Shown piece by piece: positions 43,926-55,900 of a stretch of DNA of 64,000 nt (position 1 is its first letter; each line of letters begins with the position of its first letter). Position numbers and translations under genes: made by a program. This stretch comes from Chlorella sorokiniana (Eukaryota > Chlorophyta > Trebouxiophyceae > Chlorellales > Chlorellaceae). Below the pieces are notes generated by a model, which saw nothing but the letters and a program-made list of their open reading frames with translations, did no database searches and was not told the origin of the DNA. The stretch lies in NCBI GenBank assembly GCA_025917655.1, contig CP084611.1, forward strand, positions 186,001 through 250,000, given 5' to 3'.

Positions 43926-46900
43926 ATGAGGCACCCATGGGTGCTCTGGCGGCTAGGGTCCCCGAGGGGTGCCGTCCGAGCAGTTCTGTTGCTTCTCCTC
44001 TTCTCTTCCCTTGCAACGTAAGTTGGACTGCGTTCCTGCATGTGAAATTGCATGGAAACCCTTAACAGGCATCGCAGATCCTGATGCACGTGCCGCCTCT
44101 AGGAGGGTGCAGCGGTGCCCAACCGCCTTCTTGACCTCTGCTTAAGCAGGGCCCAAACGCGGATCAAGGCAGGCAAGCCCTACCAAAATGGTGAGCCTTA
44201 GTTGGTTGTGGGCCATCAGATTGGCTTGATGGCATTCAGTGGCTTCCTTGTCTTGCTCTCCTTGGTACTCCCATCAGGGGTCCGGCGGCAGCTGAAGCAA
44301 GTTGAAGGCGGAGCTGAAGCATCAGCCCCATCCGATCCTGGCCCTTCAATCTCGGATGATACAGGAGGTGCTCAGCCTCAAGCCGTCTGTTCTTTTTGCC
44401 ACCTGCACCAGTAGACCCTTCAAACGACATGAACGCAAACTACAGCAGCCCTGCAGTTCTGACATGCAGCCATCTAATGGTGCAGGGGCCTCAACCGGAT
44501 CCTCTGGTTCAAGTGGGACTGGAGGATCAAGCAGCCTGCCCACTCAGCCGGCAGGAGGCAGCGGCGGTGGCTTGGCAGACCTTGGTAGTCAGTTCCAGGA
44601 GCCTGCAAATGCGGATCCAGTCGCCCCTGTGCGAACTGAGAACAAGGACGAGGCGGAGCCTGCAAGGGTGAGCGGGTCAAGTTCTTCAGTGGTGGCAGTC
44701 GAGGTTCGGTGCCACCGGAACCAGGCAAACCCCAACCCCTCTGCAGATGGTGAGCTGCGACGACCCCAGCATCTCATCACCCCGCTGCGGCGGCGGAAGC
44801 CCCAACTGCTTCTGCCCTTCCAGCAAGTACAGCGGCTGCGCCTCCTCCGGAAACAGGTGCCAGGTGTGTACCGGAACGTCTCTGCTGCCAAATTCAGGCC
44901 TCACTAGTGAGCGCTCCAAGTCGTTTGGTGCTGCACCATGACTGCGAGCATGCCTCTTGCAGCCCAAGACCTCCACTTCGACGCTCTCCAGCATCGCAAG
45001 TGGCGGCAGCGACAGCATGGACGTGTCGGGTGGCTCGGACGCATTTGCAGAGCTTGGCAGCACTGCTGGCGGAGATGTCCAGGTGAGCGAGTGGACCCAG
45101 CGCCGACCTAGTGTGCGAGGCATGCTTGAAAGCCTTCCTGGCGCGCTCCTGGTTCACCCGCTGCTTCACATCCCATCCGCACCGCCAGAGCACCGTGGAG
45201 GAAGTGCCATCAGACACCAAGGGCACCACCTTTGCTGACATATTCAGTGGCGGACAAGACTCTTTGCAGGTGCTTAGGATCCTATAGACACACACGAATA
45301 CTGCCAAATGGTTGCTCACAACATGTTCAGGCACCAACGCGTAGGGGGTAGTTCCTTCTTAACGTTTGGGGGCAGGCACGCAGCACTTGTTGGCCCGAGC
45401 GCTAAAACCGGCCTGAAAACCACACCCGCAGGAGGTTGATTCAACTGACGAGCTCGAAGAGACGCAGCAAGTGCTGCCAGAACCATCGGTTGCGCCCGAG
45501 TCTGACAAGCCGGTGGTGCAACCAGATCCGTCGCCGCCGCCTGTTGAACCATCTCCCACCATCCGGCCAGAACCCTCACCAGACACCTTCACTGCAGAGA
45601 TCTCGCCTTCACCAACCACTACTCAGTTCAAAGCAATCCCATCCCCGTCACCAGCATCACCTTCCCTGCCCACTCCATCCCCATCGCCAAACTCTGTCGC
45701 AGTGACGACAACACCGTCCCCCTCGCCCACACCAATCGCGTCGCCTTCACCTCAGAACCTCCCCACAGCGTCACCGTCCCCGAAGACTGTGCAGCCATCG
45801 CCCTCGCCAACTGCTAGCCCGCAAGCGTCGCCGGTACGCGGGTTCAGCTGGCTCGACATGCCGGGCTGTGTGGAAAAGGCGATCGTAGAATAAATGGGGG
45901 CGAAATGCTGCACCCTTTGCAGGAACTGTCTCCCTCCCCAGAAGTCCAGGCGTCTCCCTCACCATCACCTAAAACTGAGCCGTCACCGACGCCGTCTGTT
46001 GTGCCATCACCGTCGCCGATCCAACCATCCCCGAGCCCATCGCCTGCTGCGTCGCCATCACCGAGCCCCTCCCCTGCTGCATCACCCTCACCGAGCCCCT
46101 CGCCAAGTGCATCGCCGCAACCATCACCCTCACCATCGCCGTCACCTTCACCCTCCCCCTCGCCAAGCCCCTCGCCCTCTCCTTCACCCAGCCCATCACC
46201 CTCACCCTCACCCTCACCATCGCCCTCACCCAGCCCCAGCCCCAGCCCCAGCCCATCACCCTCACCCAGCCCCTCGCCCTCGCCGTCGCCGGTGCGCTGC
46301 CCGCTGCTCTTCTGCTTCGGCTGCTGCCAGTGCTGAGCGGGCGCTCGGTCGCGCTGGGACCCCAGCCTCACGTTGCGCCCCTGCTTCACATCCTGGTCCG
46401 CAGAGCCCCAGCCCCTCGCCGTCACCTTCACCCTCCCCCTCGCCAAGCCCCTCGTCCTCTCCTTCATCCAGCCCATCACCCTCACCCTCACCCTCACCAT
46501 CGCCCTCACCCAGCCCCAGCCCCAGCCCCAGCCCCAGCCCCAGCCCCAGCCCATCACCCTCACCCAGCCCGTCGCCCTCGCTGTCGCCGGTGCGCTGCCC
46601 GCTGCTGCGCTGCCTCGTCTGCTGCCAGTGCTGAGCTGGCGCTTGCAGACGCGCTGGCAGCCTCACGTTGCGCCCCTGCTTCACCTCCTGGTCCGCAGAG
46701 CCCCAGCCCCTCGCCGTCACCTTCACCCTCCCCCTCGCCAAGCCCCTCGCCCTCTCCTTCACCCAGCCCATCACCCTCACCCTCACCCTCACCATCGCCC
46801 TCACCCAGCCCCAGCCCCAGCCCCAGCCCCAGCCCCAGCCCATCACCCTCACCCAGCCCGTCGCCCTCGCCGTCGCCGGTGCGCTGCCCGCTGCTGCGCT

Positions 46901-49900
46901 GCCTCGTCTGCTGCCAGTGCTGAGCTGGCGCTTGCAGACGCGCTGGCAGCCTCACGTTGCGCCCCTGCTTCACCTCCTGGTCCGCAGAGCCCCAGCCCCT
47001 CGCCGTCACCTTCACCCTCCCCCTCGCCAAGCCCCTCGCCCTCTCCTTCACCCAGCACATCACCATCACCCTCACCCTCACCCTCACCATCGCCCTCACC
47101 CAGCCCCAGCCCCAGCCCCAGCCCCAGCCCATCACCCTCACCCAGCCCGTCGCCCTCGCCGTCGCCGGTGCGCTGCCCGCTGCTGCGCTGCCTCGTCTGC
47201 TGCCAGTGCTGAGCTGGCGCTTGCAGACGCGCTGGCAGCCTCACGTTGCGCCCCTGCTTCACCTCCTGGTCCGCAGAGCCCCAGCCCCTCGCCGTCACCT
47301 TCACCCTCCCCCTCGCCAAGCCCCTCGCCCTCTCCTTCACCCAGCCCATCACCATCACCCTCACCCTCACCCTCACCATCGCCCTCACCCAGCCCCAGCC
47401 CCAGCCCCAGCCCCAGCCCCAGCCCATCACCCTCACCCAGCCCGTCGCCCTCGCTGTCGCCGGTGCGCTGCCCGCTGCTGCGCTGCCTCGTCTGCATCCA
47501 GTGCTGAGCTGGCGCTTGCAGACGCGCTGGCAGCCTCACGTTGCGCCCCTGCTTCACCTCCTGGTCCGCAGAGCCCCAGCCCCTCGCCGTCACCTTCACC
47601 CTCCCCCTCGCCAAGCCCCTCGCCCTCTCCTTCACGCAGCCCATCACCATCACCCTCACCCTCACCCTCACCATCGCCCTCACCCAGCCCCAGCCCCAGC
47701 CCCAGCCCCAGCCCCAGCCCATCACCCTCACCCAGGCCGTCGCCCTCTCCTTCACCCAGCCCATCACCCTCACCCTCACCCTCACCATCGCCCTCACCCA
47801 GCCCCAGCCCCAGCCCCAGCCCCAGCCCCAGCCCATCACCCTCACCCAGCCCGTCGCCCTCGCCGTCGCCGGTGCGCTGCCCGCTGCTGCGCTGCCTCGT
47901 CTGCTGCCAGTGCTGAGCTGGCGCTTGCAGACGCGCTGGCAGCCTCACGTTGCGCCCCTGCTTCACCTCCTGGTCCGCAGAGCCCCAGCCCCTCGCCGTC
48001 ACCTTCACCCTCCCCCTCGCCAAGCCCCTCGCCCTCTCCTTCACCCAGCCCATCACCATCACCCTCACCCTCACCATCGCCCTCACCCAGCCCCAGCCCC
48101 AGCCCCAGCCCCAGCCCCAGCCCATCACCCTCACCCAGCCCGTCGCCCTCGCCGTCGCCGGTGCGCTGCCCGCTGCTGCGCTGCCTCGTCTGCTGCCAGT
48201 GCTGAGCTGGCGCTTGCAGACGCGCTGGCAGCCTCACGTTGCGCCCCCTGCTTCACCTCCTGGTCCGCAGAGCCCCAGCCCCTCGCCGTCACCTTCACCC
48301 TCCCCCTCGCCAAGCCCCTCGCCCTCTCCTTCACCCAGCCCATCACCATCACCCTCACCCTCACCCTCACCATCGCCCTCACCCAGCCCCAGCCCCAGCC
48401 CCAGCCCCAGCCCCAGCCCATCACCCTCACCCAGCCCGTCGCCCTCTCCTTCACCCAGCCCATCACCCTCACCCTCACCCTCACCATCGCCCTCACCCAG
48501 CCCCAGCCCCAGCCCCAGCCCCAGCCCCAGCCCATCACCCTCGCCCAGCCCGTCGCCCTCGCCGTCGCCGGTGCGCTGCCCGCTGCTGCGCTGCCTCGTC
48601 TGCTGCCAGTGCTGAGCTGGCGCTTGCAGACGCGCTGGCAGCCTCACGTTGCACCCCTGCTTCACCTCCTGGTCCGCAGAGCCCCAGCCCCTCGCCGTCA
48701 CCTTCACCCTCCCCCTCGCCAAGCCCCTCGCCCTCTCCTTCACCCAGCCCATCACCATCACCCTCACCCTCACCCTCACCATCGCCCTCACCCAGCCCCA
48801 GCCCCAGCCCCAGCCCCAGCCCCAGCCCATCACCCTCACCCAGCCCGTCGCCCTCGCCGTCGCCGGTGCGCTGCCCGCTGCTGCGCTGCCTCGTCTGCTG
48901 CCAGTGCTGAGCTGGCGCTTGCAGACGCGCTGGCAGCCTCACGTTGCGCCCCTGCTTCACCTCCTGGTCCGCAGAGCCCCAGCCCCTCGCCGTCACCTTC
49001 ACCCTCCCCCTCGCCAAGCCCCTCGCCCTCTCCTTCACCCAGCCCATCACCATCACCCTCACCCTCACCCTCACCATCGCCCTCACCCAGCCCCAGCCCC
49101 AGCCCCAGCCCCAGCCCATCACCCTCACCCAGCCCGTCGCCCTCGCCGTCGCCGGTGCGCTGCCCGCTGCTGCGCTGGCTCGGCTGCTGCCAGTGCTGAG
49201 CTGGCGCTTGCAGACGCGCTGGCAGCCTCACGTTGCGCCCCTGCTTCACCTCCTGGTCCGCAGAGCCCCAGCCCCTCGCCGTCACCTTCACCCTCCCCCT
49301 CGCCAAGCCCCTCGCCCTCTCCTTCACCCAGCCCATCACCATCACCCTCACCCTCACCCTCACCATCGCCCTCACCCAGCCCCAGCCCCAGCCCCAGCCC
49401 CAGCCCATCACCCTCACCCAGCCCGTCGCCCTCGCCGTCGCCGGTGCGCTGCCCGCTGCTGCGCTGCCTCGTCTGCATCCAGTGCTGAGCTGGCGGTTGC
49501 AGACGCGCTGGCAGCCTCACGTTGCGCCCTGCTTCACCTCCTGGTCCGCAGAGCCCCAGCCCCTCGCCGTCACCTTCACCCTCCCCCTCGCCAAGCCCCT
49601 CGCCCTCTCCTTCACCCAGCCCATCACCATCACCCTCACCCTCACCCTCACCATCGCCCTCACCCAGCCCCAGCCCCAGCCCCAGCCCCAGCCCATCACC
49701 CTCACCCAGCCCGTCGCCCTCGCCGTCGCCGGTGCGCTGCCCGCTGCTGCGCTGCCTCGTCTGCTGCCAGTGCTGAGCTGGCGCTTGCAGACGCGCTGGC
49801 AGCCTCACGTTGCGCCCCTGCTTCACCTCCTGGTCCGCAGAGCCCCAGCCCCTCGCCGTCACCTTCACCCTCCCCCTCGCCAAGCCCCTCGCCCTCTCCT

Positions 49901-52900
49901 TCACCCAGCCCATCACCATCACCCTCACCCTCACCCTCACCATCGCCCTCACCCAGCCCCAGCCCCAGCCCCAGCCCCAGCCCCAGCCCATCACCCTCAC
50001 CCAGCCCCTCGCCCTCGCCGTCGCCGGTGCGCTGCCCGCTGCTGCGCTGCCTCGTCTGCTGCCAGTGCTGAGCTGGCGCTTGCAGACGCGCTGGCAGCCT
50101 CACGTTGCGCCCCTGCTTCACCTCCTGGTCCGCAGAGCCCCAGCCCCTCGCCGTCACCTTCACCCTCCCCCTCGCCAAGCCCCTCGCCCTCTCCTTCACC
50201 CAGCCCATCACCCTCACCCTCACCCTCACCATCGCCCTCACCCAGCCCCAGCCCCAGCCCCAGCCCCAGCCCCAGCCCATCACCCTCACCCAGCCCGTCG
50301 CCCTCGCCGTCGCCGGTGCGCTGCCCGCTGCTGCGCTGGCTCGGCTGCTGCCAGTGCTGAGCTGGCGCTTGCAGACGCGCTGGCAGCCTCACGTTGCGCC
50401 CCTGCTTCACCTCCTGGTCCGCAGAGCCCCAGCCCCTCGCCGTCACCTTCACCCTCCCCCTCGCCAAGCCCCTCGCCCTCTCCTTCACCCAGCCCATCAC
50501 CATCACCCTCACCCTCACCCTCACCATCGCCCTCACCCAGCCCCAGCCCCAGCCCCAGCCCCAGCCCCAGCCCATCACCCTCACCCAGCCCGTCGCCCTC
50601 GCTGTCGCCGGTGCGCTGCCCGCTGCTGCGCTGGCTCGTCTGCATCCAGTGCTGAGCTGGCGCTTGCAGACGCGCTGGCAGCCTCACGTTGCGCCCCTGC
50701 TTCACCTCCTGGTCCGCAGAGCCCCAGCCCCTCGCCGTCACCTTCACCCTCCCCCTCGCCAAGTTCCTCGCCCTCTCCTTCACCCAGCCCATCACCATCA
50801 CCCTCACCCTCACCCTCACCATCGCCCTCACCCAGCCCCAGCCCCAGCCCCAGCCCCAGCCCATCACCCTCACCCAGCCCGTCGCCCTCGCCGTCGCCGG
50901 TGCGCTGCCCGCTGCTGCGCTGGCTCGTCTGCTGCCAGTGCTGAGCTGGCGCTTGCAGACAGCTGGCAGCCTCACGTTGCGCCCCTGCTTCACCTCCTGG
51001 TCCGCAGAGCCCCAGCCCCTCGCCGTCACCTTCACCCTCCCCCTCGCCAAGCCCCTCGCCCTCTCCTTCACCCAGCCCATCACCATCACCCTCACCCTCA
51101 CCCTCACCATCGCCCTCACCCAGCCCCAGCCCCAGCCCCAGCCCCAGCCCCAGCCCATCACCCTCACCCAGCCCCTCGCCCTCGCTGTCGCCGGTGCGCT
51201 GCCCGCTGCTGCGCTGCCTCGTCTGCATCCAGTGCTGAGCTGGCGCTTGCAGACGCGCTGGCAGCCTCACGTTGCGCCCCTGCTTCACCTCCTGGTCCGC
51301 AGAGCCCCAGCCCCTCGCCGTCACCTTCACCCTCCCCCTCGCCAAGCCCCTCGCCCTCTCCTTCACCCAGCCCATCACCATCACCCTCACCCTCACCATC
51401 GCCCTCACCCAGCCCCAGCCCCAGCCCCAGCCCCAGCCCCAGCCCCAGCCCATCACCCTCACCCAGCCCGTCGCCCTCTCCTTCACCCAGCCCATCACCA
51501 TCACCCTCACCCTCACCCTCACCATCGCCCTCACCCAGCCCCAGCCCCAGCCCCAGCCCCAGCCCCAGCCCATCACCCTCACCCAGCCCGTCGCCCTCGC
51601 CGTCGCCGGTGCGCTGCCCGCTGCTGCGCTGCCTCGTCTGCTGCCAGTGCTGAGCTGGCGCTTGCAGACGCGCTGGCAGCCTCACGTTGCGCCCCTGCTT
51701 CACCTCCTGGTCCGCAGAGCCCCAGCCCCTCGCCGTCACCTTCACCCTCCCCCTCGCCAAGCCCCTCGCCCTCTCCTTCACCCAGCCCATCACCCTCACC
51801 CTCACCCTCACCATCGCCCTCACCCAGCCCCAGCCCCAGCCCCAGCCCCAGCCCCAGCCCATCACCCTCACCCAGCCCGTCGCCCTCTCCTTCACCCAGC
51901 CCATCACCATCACCCTCACCCTCACCATCGCCCTCACCCAGCCCCAGCCCCAGCCCATCACCCTCACCCAGCCCGTCGCCCTCGCCGTCGCCGGTGCGCT
52001 GCCCGCTGCTGCGCTGGCTCGTCTGCTGCCAGTGCTGAGCTGGCGCTTGCAGACGCGCTGGCAGCCTCACGTTGCGCCCCTGCTTCACCTCCTGGTCCGC
52101 AGAGCCCCAGCCCCTCGCCGTCACCTTCACCCTCCCCCTCGCCAAGCCCCTCGCCCTCTCCTTCACCCAGCCCATCACCATCACCCTCACCCTCACCCTC
52201 ACCATCGCCCTCACCCAGCCCCAGCCCGAGCCCCAGCCCCAGCCCATCACCCTCACCCAGCCCGTCGCCCTCGCCGTCGCCGGTGCGCTGCCCGCTGCTG
52301 CGCTGCCTCGTCTGCTGCCAGTGCTGAGCTGGCGGTTGCAGACGCGCTGGCAGCCTCACGTTGCGCCCCTGCTTCACCTCCTGGTCCGCAGAGCCCCAGC
52401 CCCTCGCCGTCACCTTCACCCTCCCCCTCGCCAAGCCCCTCGCCCTCTCCTTCACCCAGCTCATCACCATCACCCTCACCCTCACCATCGCCCTCACCCA
52501 GGCCCAGCCCCAGCCCCAGCCCCAGCCCCAGCCCATCACCCTCACCCAGCCCGTCGCCCTCGCCGTCGCCGGTGCGCTGCCCGCTGCTGCGCTGGCTCGG
52601 CTGCTGCCAGTGCTGAGCTGGCGCTTGCAGACGCGCTGGCACCCCAGCCTCACGTTGCGCCCCTGCTTCACCTCCTGGTCCGCAGAGCCCCAGCCCCTCG
52701 CCGTCACCTTCACCCTCCCCCTCGCCAAGCCCCGCCCTCTCCTTCACCCAGCCCATCACCATCACCCTCACCCTCACCCTCACCATCGCCCTCACCCAGC
52801 CCCAGCCCCAGCCCCAGCCCCAGCCCCAGCCCATCACCCTCACCCAGCCCGTCGCCCTCGCCGTCGCCGGTGCGCTGCCCGCTGCTGCGCTGCCTCGTCT

Positions 52901-55900
52901 GCTGCCAGTGCTGAGCTGGCGCTTGCAGACGCGCTGGCAGCCTCACGTTGCGCCCCTGCTTCACCTCCTGGTCCGCAGAGCCCCAGCCCCTCGCCGTCAC
53001 CTTCACCCTCCCCCTCGCCAAGCCCCTCGCCCTCTCCTTCACCCAGCCCATCACCATCACCCTCACCCTCACCCTCACCATCGCCCTCACCCAGCCCCAG
53101 CCCCAGCCCCAGCCCCAGCCCATCACCCTCACCCAGCCCGTCGCCCTCGCCGTCGCCGGTGCGCTGCCCGCTGCTGCGCTGCCTCGTCTGCTGCCAGTGC
53201 TGAGCTGGCGCTTGCAGACGCGCTGGCAGCCTCACGTTGCGCCCCTGCTTCACCTCCTGGTCCGCAGAGCCCCAGCCCCTCGCCGTCACCTTCACCCTCC
53301 CCCTCGCCAAGCCCCTCGCCCTCTCCTTCACCCAGCCCATCACCATCACCCTCACCCTCACCCTCACCATCGCCCTCACCCAGCCCCAGCCCCAGCCCCA
53401 GCCCCAGCCCATCACCCTCACCCAGCCCGTCGCCCTCTCCTTCACCCAGCCCATCACCCTCACCCTCACCCTCACCATCGCCCTCACCCAGCCCCAGCCC
53501 CAGCCCCAGCCCCAGCCCCAGCCCCAGCCCATCACCCTCACCCAGCCCGTCGCCCTCGCCGTCGCCGGTGCGCTGCCCGCTGCTGCGCTGCCTCGTCTGC
53601 TGCCAGTGCTGAGCTGGCGCTTGCAGACGCGCTGGCAGCCTCACGTTGCGCCCCTGCTTCACCTCCTGGTCCGCAGAGCCCCAGCCCCTCGCCGTCACCT
53701 TCACCCTCCCCCTCGCCAAGCCCCTCGCCCTCTCCTTCACCCAGCCCATCACCATCACCCTCACCCTCACCCTCACCATCGCCCTCACCCAGCCCCAGCC
53801 CCAGCCCCAGCCCCAGCCCCAGCCCATCACCCTCACCCAGCCCGTCGCCCTCGCCGTCGCCGGTGCGCTGCCCGCTGCTGCGCTGCCTCGTCTGCTGCCA
53901 GTGCTGAGCTGGCGCTTGCAGACGCGCTGGCAGCCTCACGTTGCGCCCCTGTTTCACCTCCTGGTCCGCAGAGCCCCAGCCCCTCGCCGTCACCTTCACC
54001 CTCCCCCTCGCCAAGCCCCTCGCCCTCTCCTTCACCCAGCCCATCACCATCACCATCACCCTCACCCTCACCCTCACCATCGCCCTCACCCAGCCCCAGC
54101 CCCAGCCCCAGCCCCAGCCCCAGCCCATCACCCTCACCCAGCCCGTCGCCCTCGCCGTCGCCGGTGCGCTGCCCGCTGCTGCGCTGCCTCGTCTGCTGCC
54201 AGTGCTGAGCTGGCGCTTGCAGACGCGCTGGCAGCCTCACGTTGCGCCCTGCTTCACCTCCTGGTCCGCAGAGCCCCAGCCCCTCGCCGTCACCTTCACC
54301 CTCCCCCTCGCCAAGCCCCTCGCCCTCTCCTTCACCCAGCCCATCACCATCACCCTCACCCTCACCATCGCCCTCACCCAGCCCCAGCCCCAGCCCCAGC
54401 CCCAGCCCCAGCCCATCACCCTCACCCAGCCCGTCGCCCTCGCCGTCGCCGGTGCGCTGCCCGCTGCTGCGCTGCCTCGTCTGCTGCCAGTGCTGAGCTG
54501 GCGCTTGCAGACGCGCTGGCACCCCAGCCTCACGTTGCGCCCCTGCTTCACCTCCTGGTCCGCAGAGCCCCAGCCCCTCGCCGTCACCTTCACCCTCCCC
54601 CTCGCCAAGCCCCTCGCCCTCTCCTTCACCCAGCCCATCACCATCACCCTCACCCTCACCCTCACCATCGCCCTCACCCAGCCCCAGCCCCAGCCCCAGC
54701 CCCAGCCCCAGCCCATCACCCTCACCCAGCCCGTCGCCCTCTCCTTCACCCAGCCCATCACCCTCACCCTCACCCTCACCATCGCCCTCACCCAGCCCCA
54801 GCCCCAGCCCCAGCCCCAGCCCCAGCCCCAGCCCATCACCCTCACCCAGCCCGTCGCCCTCGCCGTCGCCGGTGCGCTGCCCGCTGCTGCGCTGCCTCGT
54901 CTGCTGCCAGTGCTGAGCTGGCGCTTGCAGACGCGCTGGCAGCCTCACGTTGCGCCCCTGCTTCACCTCCTGGTCCGCAGAGCCCCAGCCCCTCGCCGTC
55001 ACCTTCACCCTCCCCCTCGCCAAGCCCCTCGCCCCCTATTTCACCCAGCCCATCACCATCACCCTCACCCTCACCCTCACCATCGCCCTCACCCAGCCCC
55101 AGCCCCAGCCCCAGCCCCAGCCCCAGCCCATCACCCTCACCCAGCCCGTCGCCCTCGCCGTCGCCGGTGCGCTGCCCGCTGCTGCGCTGCCTCGTCTGCT
55201 GCCAGTGCTGAGCTGGCGCTTGCAGACGCGCTGGCAGCCTCACGTTGCGCCCCTGCTTCACATCCGGGTCCGCAGAGCCCCAGCCCCTCGCCGTCACCTT
55301 CACCCTCCCCCTCGCCAAGCCCCTCGCCCTCTCCTTCACCCAGCCCATCACCATCACCCTCACCCTCACCCTCACCATCGCCCTCACCCAGCCCCAGCCC
55401 CAGCCCCAGCCCCAGCCCCAGCCCATCACCCTCACCCAGCCCGTCGCCCTCGCCGTCGCCGGTGCGCTGCCCGCTGCTGCGCTGGCTCGTCTGCTGCCAG
55501 TGCTGAGCTGGCGCTTGCAGACGCGCTGGCAGCCTCACGTTGCGCCCCTGCTTCACCTCCTGGTCCGCAGAGCCCCAGCCCCTCGCCGTCACCTTCACCC
55601 TCCCCCTCGCCAAGCCCCTCGCCCTCTCCTTCACCCAGCCCATCACCCTCACCCTCACCCTCACCATCGCCCTCACCCAGCCCCAGCCCCAGCCCCAGCC
55701 CCAGCCCCAGCCCATCACCCTCACCCAGCCCGTCGCCCTCGCCGTCGCCGGTGCGCTGCCCGCTGCTGCGCTGCCTCGTCTGCTGCCAGTGCTGAGCTGG
55801 CGCTTGCAGACGCGCTGGCAGCCTCACGTTGCGCCCCTGCTTCACATCCGGGTCCGCAGAGCCAGCCCCTCGCCGTCACCTTCACCCTCCACCTCGCCAA

